In this document: one piece after another, positions 15,321-23,194 of the stretch
Layout: each line of letters opens with the position of its first letter
How positions within the stretch are numbered: the first letter of the stretch is position 1
Origin: an uncultured Kiritimatiellota bacterium
GTDB lineage: Bacteria; Verrucomicrobiota; Kiritimatiellia; RFP12; UBA1067
Length of the DNA stretch: 25,803 bases
Assembly: GCA_934621385.1 (NCBI GenBank)
Contig: CAKTUI010000036.1
Location: forward strand, 1 to 25,803
Direction of reading: 5' to 3'
Notes under the pieces: generated by a model
What the model saw: only the letters and a program-made list of their open reading frames with translations
What the model was told of the DNA's origin: nothing
The model's database searches: none
Translations under genes and position numbers: made by a program

Positions 15321-16435
15321 TTGGTAAGCATCTTTCTAAAGGTGTCAAAGAGATAGTTGGAGTCATGAGGACCGGGGCAGGACTCGGGATGGTACTGAAC
15401 CGAGAACGCCGGCAGGGTCTTGTGCCGAACCCCTTCAATCGTGTTGTCATTCAGATTGATGTGCGTCACCTCAAGGCTGTCGGGGAGAGATTCCGGCAGA
15501 ACCGCAAAGTTATGATTCTGGCTCGTGACCTCGACGTGTCCCGTTGCAAGGTTCTTGACGGGATGGTTGCAGCCATGATGCCCGAACTTGAGACGGCCCG
15601 TCTTCGCCCCGCAGGCGAGCGACAGGAGCTGATGCCCAAGGCAAATGCCCATCACCGGCACCTTCCCGACAATCGCTCGGACATTCTCAATCGCATAAGT
15701 TACCGCCGCCGGATCCGCTGGGCCATTGGAAAGGAAGACTCCATCCGGCTTCAGCGCAAGGACCTTCTCGGCAGGTGTCTGCGCGGGCACGACAAGGACA
15801 TGGGCAAAAGAAGCCAGATTCCGAAGGATGTTCGTCTTGACGCCAAAATCATAGCAGACCACATGGAGATCCGTCTTCGCCGTGGAATTGAACGCATACG
15901 GCTCGCGGCAGGTCACGCGTGCGGCGTAATCCTGTCCGTCAAGACCCTCCCACTCACGCGCACGACGGACGGCCTCATCGGTTGAAATCGGCTCGTCGGA
16001 GACGTGCAAATAGGCCCGCTGACTGCCATAATCGCGCAAATGGAGTGTCAAAGCCCGCGTATCGACGGCACGGATGCCTGGAATGTCATTGGCCCTCAGG
16101 TATTCATCGAGCGACAAGGTCGACCGATAATTTGAAGGTTCCGTCAAATCACCAATTACCAACCCGGATAGAAAAAGGCCCCGGGACTCGACATCCTCGG
16201 GGTTGATTCCGTAGTTTCCAATCTCGGCGGCCGTCAGCGTCACCAGCTGCCCCGCGTAGGAAGGGTCGGTCAGAATCTCCTGATAGCCGCACATACCCGT
16301 GTTGAAGACGGCCTCCCCCAGCCGATCGCGCCGCGCACCAAACGCGACGCCCCTGAAAATCGTTCCGTCCGCAAGGGCGATGAACGCACGGCGTTCGCGC
16401 TCTGCCTGCCACTTTGCCTCAAATCCGTTATCCAT
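15317..16435 (-). CDS. carA: Carbamoyl-phosphate synthase small (glutaminase) subunit
   Basis: The 372-residue protein releases ammonia from glutamine for carbamoyl-phosphate synthesis, which feeds pyrimidines and arginine. The N-terminal small-chain domain runs about 16-150 (ALADGTIFRGVAFG, GMCGYQEILTDPSY, GNYGIN). The class I amidotransferase domain has the nucleophile Cys265 in GICLGHQ and the His349/Glu351 pair in QYHPES. A charged 16-residue extension (AKWQAERERRAF) precedes the usual start. The ATG at 16435 is preferred because a -10 box lies 6 nt before it, predicting a leaderless mRNA. The partner carB is not in the window. First gene of carA-pyrG-glmS. Confidence 0.96.
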   Translation of the reverse strand: MDNGFEAKWQAERERRAFIALADGTIFRGVAFGARRDRLGEAVFNTGMCGYQEILTDPSYAGQLVTLTAAEIGNYGINPEDVESRGLFLSGLVIGDLTEPSNYRSTLSLDEYLRANDIPGIRAVDTRALTLHLRDYGSQRAYLHVSDEPISTDEAVRRAREWEGLDGQDYAARVTCREPYAFNSTAKTDLHVVCYDFGVKTNILRNLASFAHVLVVPAQTPAEKVLALKPDGVFLSNGPADPAAVTYAIENVRAIVGKVPVMGICLGHQLLSLACGAKTGRLKFGHHGCNHPVKNLATGHVEVTSQNHNFAVLPESLPDSLEVTHINLNDNTIEGVRHKTLPAFSVQYHPESCPGPHDSNYLFDTFRKMLTK

Positions 16436-16441
16436 AGGTCT

Positions 16442-16447
16442 ATTTTA
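16442..16447 (-). promoter_or_regulatory. -10 box of the carA-pyrG-glmS operon (leaderless)
   Basis: AGTAAAAT ends 6 nt before the carA ATG, so transcription should start at or beside the start codon. There is therefore no room for an untranslated attenuator or riboswitch. Confidence 0.6.
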
Positions 16448-16516
16448 CTCCACGCAGTTAAAGCAAATCGTGTGCCAAATGGACAAAGAACGCCGTTTGG
16501 CCATCTTTCGACGCGA

Positions 16517-16539
16517 TTTTCCCTTCATCCAAGGGAAAA
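16517..16539. repeat. 9-bp inverted repeat upstream of carA
   Basis: TTTTCCCTT (16517-16525) pairs perfectly with AAGGGAAAA (16531-16539) across 5 nt. On the minus strand it follows the longer hairpin at 16544-16586, so the pair may form a bipartite terminator of the debranching-enzyme transcript. Confidence 0.45.
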
Positions 16540-16543
16540 CGAA

Positions 16544-16586
16544 ACAAGGAATGTAATCCTATCTTTCGCAGAATTACATTCCTTGT
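16544..16586 (-). terminator. 14-bp perfect inverted repeat after the debranching-enzyme gene
   Basis: ACAAGGAATGTAAT (16544-16557) is perfectly complementary to ATTACATTCCTTGT (16573-16586) with a 15-nt loop. It begins 10 nt past the stop codon of the debranching enzyme, the place for a terminator. It is AT-rich and lacks a clean T run, so it could instead be an mRNA 3'-end stabiliser or a protein-binding site. Confidence 0.55.
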
Positions 16587-16596
16587 CATGGAACGC

Positions 16597-19500
16597 TCAC
16601 TCTCCGCCCAACTTGAGCCAAACACGGAGAAGCTCGCTTGCGCTCCACGCCTGCGCCGTGCACCCCTTCTGTCGATGGGGGGCATCGCCGTCCGCAATCT
16701 CACTCATGTGACAGAGACAACCCGTGTTGATGTTCTCAACTGCCGAAGCGAGGACCTGAAGGGCCGTCGCCTTCGAGCATACGCCGACAATGGACAGCGC
16801 CTCCGCATACAGGGGGAATTGCCAGGCCCAGGCCGTCCCATTGTGATAGGCCGGCTTGCGGCTCGTATCCTCATCACCCGTATAAGTGCCGCGATAAAGC
16901 GGATGCTCGGCATTCAGCGAACGAATGCCGCCCGGAATGAGCAACCCTTCCGTCGCCCGCAAGATGTCGCAATCGCTGACAATGCCAAGCGTGACCAGCA
17001 GCAGCTGGTTCGGACGAATCGTATCTTCGGGAATGGCCTCGGCGGCGGGCTCGCCATTCGGCGCGGCGAGACAATCGCGGTAACCATGCCCCTTCCACCG
17101 GAAATACCGCTCAAGGGAGGCCCGCGCCAGCGAAGCAAGCGTCGTCCGCCCCAAGAAGTCAAGTGCCGAAATCCAAAGCGCCTGAATCTCGACCGGATAG
17201 CCGACGCGAGGCGTACAGGCCGGGTAGTTCGTGTCCATCCAGGTAAAATGCGAGGGCGACCAAATGAGGCCCGACGCCTGATCCATGTGGATGCCATTCG
17301 GCGTGCCACCGATGTAGTGGTCGACGATTGACTCACACGTCACCCGAAGGTCGTCAAGCTTGAGTTCGGGGCGACTCTCAAGGATTTCCCGTACGCAGCG
17401 GATGAACCACAGCTGGGCATCCGTCGTGTCACGGTTGCCGGCCGTCCGTCCGTAGATGATGTTCGGCAGGGTCCCGTTCTCCTCAAACTCGGCAAATGCA
17501 CGGAGAATGGCGATGGATTCGTCAATCATGCCAGCCGCAATCATACCCCGCATGAAGATGAAGGTGTCACGCCCCCAGTCCAGGAACCACGGGTAACCCG
17601 CGATGACGGTCTTCAAGTCATCGCGGCGGACAATGAACAGGTCGAGGGCCTGCCGCATGGCCTTGCCAATCGAAAGCGGCCCCGATGGGGCATCCGTCCG
17701 TCGGGCGGTCTTCCGTCCACGCGCCGCCTTCTCGGGTGGGTTCAACTCGCCGCGAAGGACGACCGACTCACCCTTCTTCAGGTCAGCCGAAATCCAACCG
17801 GGACTGAACAGGTCGCCCGAACCTTCCTGCCCACGTTCCGCTTCCTCGGGGTGTGCAATGCCATATTTCCACTGAGGTTCCGGGTGGTACACGCCACCTT
17901 CAACCGTCAGGACGAACCGCCCCTCATAGGGCGCGAAGGAAAAGCCCTGCCGCCCATCTGCCGCGTCCAAGGGCTTGCAGTGCGAGGCGAAAAGCCCTTC
18001 CGGTCCCGTGTACGCCTTCGTCTTCTCATGGAAGCTGCGCCACTCGATGTCGGGACGGAACACGAGACGGACCTGGTCGCCAACATCATCCGCGCCCGCG
18101 TCCGTCCGCGTCACGATGAGCCGTGCGGCATTGACACCCGTCTCCAGCATCAGGACGACCGAAAACGCCGTTGTCCGCCCCATGCCACAGGGGATGCGGA
18201 AATTCCACCGTGCGAACCGACCGGCCGGATCGGCGGTGAAGTTCACAAGACTGCGCGCATCCATCTCACGAACATACCCCTCCCGCTGCAACCAGCAACG
18301 CGTCCGCGTCCAGAGATTGAGCCGATCCGACGGACACCGAGGATTCGGATTGGCGGCGAGAATCGCATCATACTGGCTACGAATCAGTCCCCACCCAAGC
18401 CGAACCTGACTGGCGGCACCAGCCCCATTGGAAAGGATGGTCCGATAGTCAGAATGATGACGGACTTCCTCGCCCGACAAGGTCAACTTCACCCGCGCAA
18501 CATCCGCCGGCGGCGGAATCAGGAACGCCGAATCCGTCCGCGTCGAAACCATGGGCGTGTAGACCACGGTCTGCAAGCGCAAGCGGCGGCACCGCGTACC
18601 GTCCCCCACATACTCCGGGACCGTCAACACAACGACATGATCCAACCCGTTCTTCCTCACCTGCGAACGGAAGACCCGAAGCGTCCGCCCATTGACTGGG
18701 TCGACCAGTCTCATTCGAAAGCGGAAAGGTGCCGACACCTCAACCTTCTCACCGGCGGGAACGCTGACCTCGCGATGCTCATCACGCGGGAAGACCCAGT
18801 GGAACACCACGCCCGAGCCGTCCGTCATCGGCACATCTTCCGCGACAAGTGCGGCGATTGGTGCCTGTGGATTCTGGAGGCAGAGGACCTCTCCAGGCGA
18901 AAGGGTGACCGGCCCAACCAGACCAATCGTCCGATCCGTCAGAAGGTCGACACCTTCCGCCGCCGGGAAAGCGCCGCGATCCCAGTCGATGCGCGTGGGG
19001 TGCTCGCAATCGAGATTGGCAAGGACGAGCACATTCGAATCACGCAAAACAGCAAGCGTATTGCCGTCACCCCGCGTCACAACCCGCAGATGGCTCGCAT
19101 TCCGAAACGCCGGATGGCTCGACAACAACCGATTCAGGCGCGAAATGAGCGCCACCATGTTGTCCTTTGCCCCCCAGTTGAGTCCGTTCTTGCCATGAAC
19201 GTCAATCTTCTCCGTGCAAAACCATTCGACACCATTCGCGATTCCCCACGCACCCTGCCAACTCAACAGGGCCGCGAGCTGCACCCGAAGGCGGGCGTAG
19301 GTCGTCCCCTTCTTGGCGAGACGATCGTTGTCGTGAGTCTCGGCAAAGTGAACAAGCGTCCCGTACTTCTCCGACCGCTCAATCGCCTGCGGCAGGTACC
19401 ATTCAAAGGCCCCACGGTCGTAGGTCTGGAAGATTTCGGAATACGCCCAATCAAGATTGGCCTCCGCAAGAAGCGCATCCGTCACCTCAAGTTTGCCCCC

Positions 19501-20472
19501 GAGACCCTCCAGCATGAAGACCGTGTCAGGATATTCCTCGCGCACACGCGCAACGATGTATTCCCATGTCTTCAGCGGTATCATGTACCCGGCATCGCAG
19601 CGGAAGCCATCCACGCCGTTGCGGCACCAGAAAAGGAAGACATCCGCCATGTAGGCCCGCAGTTCGGCGTTCGAATAATCCAACTCGATGAGGTCCTTCC
19701 ACGTGACGCCCCAGGCCCCCGGCGAGATGAAACGCCCGTCGGTCGCCCGATGGAACCAATCGGGATGATGCGTCTGCAGGGTGGAGGCCCACCCCGTATG
19801 ATTGGCCGGCAAGTCCACCAGAAGAAGCCCCTGCCGCGCATGGACGGCATCAATCAGTTCCCTGAACTGATCCAGCGGTGTCGCCCGCTCGTCGAATTCG
19901 GCCATGGCGGGGTCAACGGACAGGAAGTCCAGCGCGGCAAACGGGCAGCCATACTCCCCCATGACCGCATACGTCGTCGGCACGGGGAAAGGTGGCAGCG
20001 TCTGAATCAGGCGAAAGCCCATCTCATCCATAATCACCGGCAGGCGGCGCACGACCTCACGGAAACTTCCGAACTGACGCGGGAAGACCGTGTAAATGGA
20101 ATTGTTCTTGCGCGTTTCGGCACTTTCGACCTTGATGTGCAGATTGCGTCCCTCCGGCCATTCGGGTACGGTCGACCCCTCGGGGAAGAAGCACGCCTTG
20201 CCCGAGAACAGGCCGACCTCATCCAACTTGAAGTCCGCACGGAAGACCCCCGGCTCAACTTCGCTCAGCGGCAAATCGGTCCACGCCTTTGCGAGGGGCG
20301 TTTCGCCGCGCACGGTTTCCGCAATGATTTCCTCGCGGCGGATGTGGGCATGGCCCAGATTCGTACGGAAGGCCGCCCGGCCGCGCTGCGGACGGTCAAG
20401 CCGCAGGGTCACGGTCAGTGTATCGCCACACCACTTGAGAAGAAAGGATTCGGGACTTGGTGTCTGTGTCAT
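16597..20472 (-). CDS. Bifunctional glycogen debranching enzyme (GH13 transferase-like + GH133 amylo-1,6-glucosidase)
   Basis: The 1291-residue protein joins two glycosidase modules. The GH13 module (about 125-600) has DLPANH at 220-225, nucleophile D293 in GFRCDAGY, acid E322 in FMLEGLGG and the HD pair at 380-381 (ETHDND). A middle beta-rich part (about 600-870) resembles the N-terminal GDE region. The C-terminal alpha/alpha barrel (about 890-1291) is the GDE_C/GH133 type with YPWFLDWGRDTFIFMRG, GNRDTTDAQLWF and a YHNGTAWAW motif. This order resembles the eukaryotic debranching enzyme, which first transfers a short glucan and then removes the alpha-1,6 stub. The ATG at 20472 is preferred over an upstream in-frame start because the -10 box sits 10 nt before it. 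It is divergent from a XylR-type regulator that may control it. Confidence 0.88.
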   Translation of the reverse strand: MTQTPSPESFLLKWCGDTLTVTLRLDRPQRGRAAFRTNLGHAHIRREEIIAETVRGETPLAKAWTDLPLSEVEPGVFRADFKLDEVGLFSGKACFFPEGSTVPEWPEGRNLHIKVESAETRKNNSIYTVFPRQFGSFREVVRRLPVIMDEMGFRLIQTLPPFPVPTTYAVMGEYGCPFAALDFLSVDPAMAEFDERATPLDQFRELIDAVHARQGLLLVDLPANHTGWASTLQTHHPDWFHRATDGRFISPGAWGVTWKDLIELDYSNAELRAYMADVFLFWCRNGVDGFRCDAGYMIPLKTWEYIVARVREEYPDTVFMLEGLGGKLEVTDALLAEANLDWAYSEIFQTYDRGAFEWYLPQAIERSEKYGTLVHFAETHDNDRLAKKGTTYARLRVQLAALLSWQGAWGIANGVEWFCTEKIDVHGKNGLNWGAKDNMVALISRLNRLLSSHPAFRNASHLRVVTRGDGNTLAVLRDSNVLVLANLDCEHPTRIDWDRGAFPAAEGVDLLTDRTIGLVGPVTLSPGEVLCLQNPQAPIAALVAEDVPMTDGSGVVFHWVFPRDEHREVSVPAGEKVEVSAPFRFRMRLVDPVNGRTLRVFRSQVRKNGLDHVVVLTVPEYVGDGTRCRRLRLQTVVYTPMVSTRTDSAFLIPPPADVARVKLTLSGEEVRHHSDYRTILSNGAGAASQVRLGWGLIRSQYDAILAANPNPRCPSDRLNLWTRTRCWLQREGYVREMDARSLVNFTADPAGRFARWNFRIPCGMGRTTAFSVVLMLETGVNAARLIVTRTDAGADDVGDQVRLVFRPDIEWRSFHEKTKAYTGPEGLFASHCKPLDAADGRQGFSFAPYEGRFVLTVEGGVYHPEPQWKYGIAHPEEAERGQEGSGDLFSPGWISADLKKGESVVLRGELNPPEKAARGRKTARRTDAPSGPLSIGKAMRQALDLFIVRRDDLKTVIAGYPWFLDWGRDTFIFMRGMIAAGMIDESIAILRAFAEFEENGTLPNIIYGRTAGNRDTTDAQLWFIRCVREILESRPELKLDDLRVTCESIVDHYIGGTPNGIHMDQASGLIWSPSHFTWMDTNYPACTPRVGYPVEIQALWISALDFLGRTTLASLARASLERYFRWKGHGYRDCLAAPNGEPAAEAIPEDTIRPNQLLLVTLGIVSDCDILRATEGLLIPGGIRSLNAEHPLYRGTYTGDEDTSRKPAYHNGTAWAWQFPLYAEALSIVGVCSKATALQVLASAVENINTGCLCHMSEIADGDAPHRQKGCTAQAWSASELLRVWLKLGGE

Positions 20473-20482
20473 AATTGGACAT

Positions 20483-20488
20483 ATTATA
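20483..20488 (-). promoter_or_regulatory. -10 box of the debranching-enzyme gene
   Basis: TGG-extended TATAAT ends 10 nt before the ATG at 20472, predicting a 5' leader of about 3 nt. The -10 boxes of the two divergent genes are only 49 nt apart, so one bound regulator could cover both promoters. Confidence 0.7.
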
Positions 20489-20537
20489 CCATACTGCGGA
20501 CAACCCAGCCGCTCGCCCCAGACGAAGGTTTTTTTGG

Positions 20538-20543
20538 TATAAT
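20538..20543 (+). promoter_or_regulatory. -10 box of the XylR-type regulator gene
   Basis: TGG-extended TATAAT after a T7 tract, ending 9 nt before the ATG at 20553. A GGAGGA sequence lies between, but it touches the ATG and would mostly be at the extreme 5' end of the transcript, so it is unlikely to act as a normal ribosome binding site. Confidence 0.65.
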
Positions 20544-20552
20544 CGCGGAGGA

Positions 20553-21806
20553 ATGAGCACCTATCATCCGAACTTGCCGCCCGACACCTGGATTGTCCTG
20601 CCGAGCGGAACAAATGCCTTTGACGCATCCATTCGCCAAGGGGCGCTTGAGTATGCCCGCGAACACGATTTCTGCCGCGTTCGTCTGGCCGATGAGGACA
20701 CCCTGCGCATCATGCTCCACACGACGACCGTCTTCAAGGATAGGTCCATCGCCCTGATTGCCCACATACGGGATGCGGAACTCCTAAATGCCGTTCGGCA
20801 CCATCGCCTCCATGCGATTCTGCTGGGCGAGGAGAACGTGCCGCTCTGGCGCAAGCGACTCGGCGGAGCCTGTACGGTCTGCTCAATCGACAACGAGGCC
20901 ATCGGCATCCTCGCGGCAAACTACCTGTCCGAATTGCGGCGGTTTCGTTCCTATGTCTATGCGGACGGTCTCGCCAACGTTGTCTGGAAGTGGTGGTGCG
21001 ACCGGCGGTTCGAAGGCTTCTCCCAAACGCTGACATCCCTTGAACTGCCAGCCCCCTACCGCTGCAGTTTCATGAATCGGATGCCGACGGACGATGTCCG
21101 CGAATTCGCGGCACTTGTCAAATCGCTCCCCGGCCCAGTCGCCGTCTTTGCCTGCAACGACCAGATTGCCCGCGAAGTCATGACAGCCTGTACAACCGCC
21201 AATCTTTCCGTTCCGGCGGATGTCGCAATCCTTGGCGTTGACGACGACGCGGCACTTTGCGGAACGTCTCCCATCACGATTTCCTCCATCCGCGCCGACC
21301 AGGTTCGGCTGGGGCGCATCGCCATGGCCCTTCTCATGCGGCAAATCGAGGGCTGCGACGACCGAAACCGGACGATTCTCTGCCCGCCCCTTCGCATCGT
21401 CGAGCGGCTGTCAACCCGCCCCATCCACTCCTCAAACGAGGCGGTCGAGCGCGCCAGCAAGTTCATCGCCCAGGCCAAGCCGCGTTCCATCACGCTGGAG
21501 CAGGTGGTCACCGCCTCCGGGCGGTCGCGCAGCTACCTCCTCAAGCACTTTAAGCAAGTGACCGGGCAGACGGTGCTCAAGGCCATCCAAAACCACACGC
21601 TTGAAATCGTCCGCGCCCAACTTCTCGACACCAATCTCCCCAACACCGCCATCGCCCGACAGAACGGGTTCAGTTCCCTGGCGGTCCTCTGCGCACTCTT
21701 CCGCCGCCGCTACGGCATCACAATGTCCGACTACCGGCGTAAGCACCAGTTCGCAACCACACCGACGACCGAAGCGAACGAGTCCGACGCGGCGGACTCA
21801 GACTAA
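20553..21806 (+). CDS. XylR-type transcriptional regulator (periplasmic-binding-like domain + AraC HTH)
   Basis: The 417-residue protein has a LacI-like sugar-sensing domain (about 10-285), seen in AVFACNDQIAREV and SVPADVAILGVDDD, followed by an AraC-family double helix-turn-helix (about 300-400) with RSRSYLLKHFKQVTGQTVLKAI and GFSSLAVLCALFRRRYGITMSDYRR. This order, with the DNA-binding domain at the C-terminus, is that of XylR-type activators, which bind a sugar and activate catabolic genes. The divergent debranching enzyme is the obvious candidate target, perhaps with maltose or another glucan breakdown product as signal (inference). The ATG at 20553 is chosen from the promoter position. 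The last codon overlaps the stop of the convergent membrane-protein gene. Confidence 0.9.
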   Translation: MSTYHPNLPPDTWIVLPSGTNAFDASIRQGALEYAREHDFCRVRLADEDTLRIMLHTTTVFKDRSIALIAHIRDAELLNAVRHHRLHAILLGEENVPLWRKRLGGACTVCSIDNEAIGILAANYLSELRRFRSYVYADGLANVVWKWWCDRRFEGFSQTLTSLELPAPYRCSFMNRMPTDDVREFAALVKSLPGPVAVFACNDQIAREVMTACTTANLSVPADVAILGVDDDAALCGTSPITISSIRADQVRLGRIAMALLMRQIEGCDDRNRTILCPPLRIVERLSTRPIHSSNEAVERASKFIAQAKPRSITLEQVVTASGRSRSYLLKHFKQVTGQTVLKAIQNHTLEIVRAQLLDTNLPNTAIARQNGFSSLAVLCALFRRRYGITMSDYRRKHQFATTPTTEANESDAADSD

Positions 21807-22315
21807 CCCCGCGTCAGCGTCCGCGCCGCCGCATCGCCGCGCAGTTTGAGTTCCTCGTCCGACAGCGGGCGCAACCCCTTCGTCCGCAGGTAGCGCACGG
21901 CCTTCCGATAGGCAATCTGTTCGTCAATCCCCTCCGCACGGCGAAGCGCGGCCGCATTCTGCTGCGTCAGGAAGTCGTTCTCCCAACTTCCGTCCGCCCG
22001 CTGGGAATGCACAATCGCGGCAAGCGCCTCCTCCGTCGGGGCGTAGGCGACCGTATAGAGCTTCTGCCGCCCATCCAACTGCGCCGGGAATGCCGTCGGA
22101 CGGTAGGTCAGCGACAACCCGAGAAAGATGAGAAGCGAGGCCGCAATCAGATAACCGGCCGTCCACCCGAGCACACGCCCGGTGCGCGATTCCCGCGCCG
22201 TTTCGACGGGCGGAACGAATGGGGACGGTGCGCGGTAGGCCGCCCGCAGGCGGTCAACGACCTCCCGATAGCCCGGCCCAAGTTCCGCCACGGTCCTTTC
22301 AAGATCTTTCGTCAT
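21803..22315 (-). CDS. Single-pass membrane protein, putative anti-sigma factor
   Basis: The 170-residue protein has an N-terminal cytoplasmic part of about 48 residues, one transmembrane helix (about 49-71, VLGWTAGYLIAASLLIFLGLSLTY) and an external part. The external part holds SQRADGSWENDF followed by an alanine-rich helix, which resembles the QW-type repeat of squalene cyclase/prenyltransferase alpha-toroids; this is a resemblance only. Its gene overlaps the ECF sigma gene by 17 nt and has an AAGGA ribosome binding site, the usual arrangement of a sigma factor and its membrane-bound antagonist. No HxxxCxxC zinc motif of the classic anti-sigma domain is present. The track-like TTG at 22318 is rejected for the ATG at 22315. 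Confidence 0.6.
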   Translation of the reverse strand: MTKDLERTVAELGPGYREVVDRLRAAYRAPSPFVPPVETARESRTGRVLGWTAGYLIAASLLIFLGLSLTYRPTAFPAQLDGRQKLYTVAYAPTEEALAAIVHSQRADGSWENDFLTQQNAAALRRAEGIDEQIAYRKAVRYLRTKGLRPLSDEELKLRGDAAARTLTRG

Positions 22316-22766
22316 CAAATATTTCCTTCAGTTTCTTCAGCGCATTCGACATCCGCGACTTGACCGTCCCGACCGGAATACCGAGGATTTCCGAAACCTC
22401 CGCATACGGAAGCTCCTGAAAGACCCCAAGCTCAATGACATCCCGCAAGGGTTCGGACAGCTGCGACACCGCCCATCTGACATCTTCGCGCGTTTGCGTG
22501 GCGGGGGACTGCGTCTGCGGCTGTCCACGCCCCCACGACTCCTCACGCGCTTCCCGACGCGTCTGCCTCTTCAGCGCATCGAGCCTCACCTGACGGGCCA
22601 TCAGGAAGAGGAAGGTCGAGAGTTTCGCCGTCGGCTTGTACTCCTTTCGGTAGTTCCACAGCCGCAGGTAGGTCTCCTGCACGAGATCCTCGCCTTCGAA
22701 GTATGAAACGCCCTGCCGCCAGAAAAAGTTCAGAAGGTTCTTCTCGAACTTCCGCGCCTCGGCCAT
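22299..22766 (-). CDS. ECF-type RNA polymerase sigma factor
   Basis: The protein of 155 residues (from ATG at 22766) has sigma region 2 (GEDLVQETYLRLWNYR and the KLSTFLFLMARQVRLDALKR stretch) and region 4 (LSEPLRDVIELGVFQELPYAEVSEIL, then IPVGTVKSRMSNALKKLKE). These mark an extracytoplasmic-function sigma factor that redirects RNA polymerase to a small regulon. The ATG is preferred because GAGGA lies 5 nt upstream; a TTG at 22784 would add MSDEEL-like residues and overlap cvpA by 8 nt. It is followed with overlap by the membrane protein likely to sequester it. Target promoters are not identifiable here. Confidence 0.92.
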   Translation of the reverse strand: MAEARKFEKNLLNFFWRQGVSYFEGEDLVQETYLRLWNYRKEYKPTAKLSTFLFLMARQVRLDALKRQTRREAREESWGRGQPQTQSPATQTREDVRWAVSQLSEPLRDVIELGVFQELPYAEVSEILGIPVGTVKSRMSNALKKLKEIFDDERS

Positions 22767-22776
22767 CAATTCCTCA

Positions 22777-23184
22777 TCAGACAAGGCCCAGCACTCCCCT
22801 CAGAATGACCGAATCGACGGAAACCAGCTCGAAATACGTGAGCAACCACAGGACGGACAGGGAGATTCCACCTCCCGAGACAAATGCGACGAGCGACCCG
22901 AAGATCGCGTCCGCCGGCTGGGCGAGCAGCCCATGCACGCACTTGCGGACAATGGCCCGGATAAGCCCAAAGGCCAGGAGCGTGAGGACCAGCGTCACAA
23001 GGCCCCGCGCCCACGGGGCCGAAAGGTAGTCCGCCGAGAACGCCCAGCCGAAGCGGACGGCCAGAACCGAGGCGACCAACCCCGCCAAGAAGGCCATCGC
23101 CCCGGAGAACCCGATGAAGAGTCCCCAGACGGCACTGCCAACGGCCACAAAGAGCACCGCATAATCCGGGAACGTCAGGTTCAT
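22777..23184 (-). CDS. CvpA-like membrane protein
   Basis: The 135-residue protein is mostly hydrophobic, with about four transmembrane segments (YAVLFVAVGSAVWGLFIGF, AMAFLAGLVASVLAVRFG, LVTLVLTLLAFGLIRAIV, FGSLVAFVSGGGISLSVLWLL) spaced as in the CvpA/colicin V production family. The family's biochemical role is poorly defined. The ATG at 23184 starts the first hydrophobic segment and lies 10 nt after the TPR lipoprotein stop. It sits in the middle of the phosphohexomutase operon just before the sigma factor gene. Confidence 0.75.
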   Translation of the reverse strand: MNLTFPDYAVLFVAVGSAVWGLFIGFSGAMAFLAGLVASVLAVRFGWAFSADYLSAPWARGLVTLVLTLLAFGLIRAIVRKCVHGLLAQPADAIFGSLVAFVSGGGISLSVLWLLTYFELVSVDSVILRGVLGLV

Positions 23185-23194
23185 CTTCCGCCCG

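Noticed and set aside
16436..16596. Riboswitch or attenuator ahead of carA
   Set aside because: The carA -10 box is 6 nt from the start codon, so the hairpins at 16517-16586 lie upstream of the transcription start.
17851..20556. 901-codon plus-strand open frame opposite the debranching enzyme
   Set aside because: It is antisense to a gene with complete GH13 and GH133 motifs, is rich in arginine, proline and histidine as expected of a shadow frame, and shows no domain.
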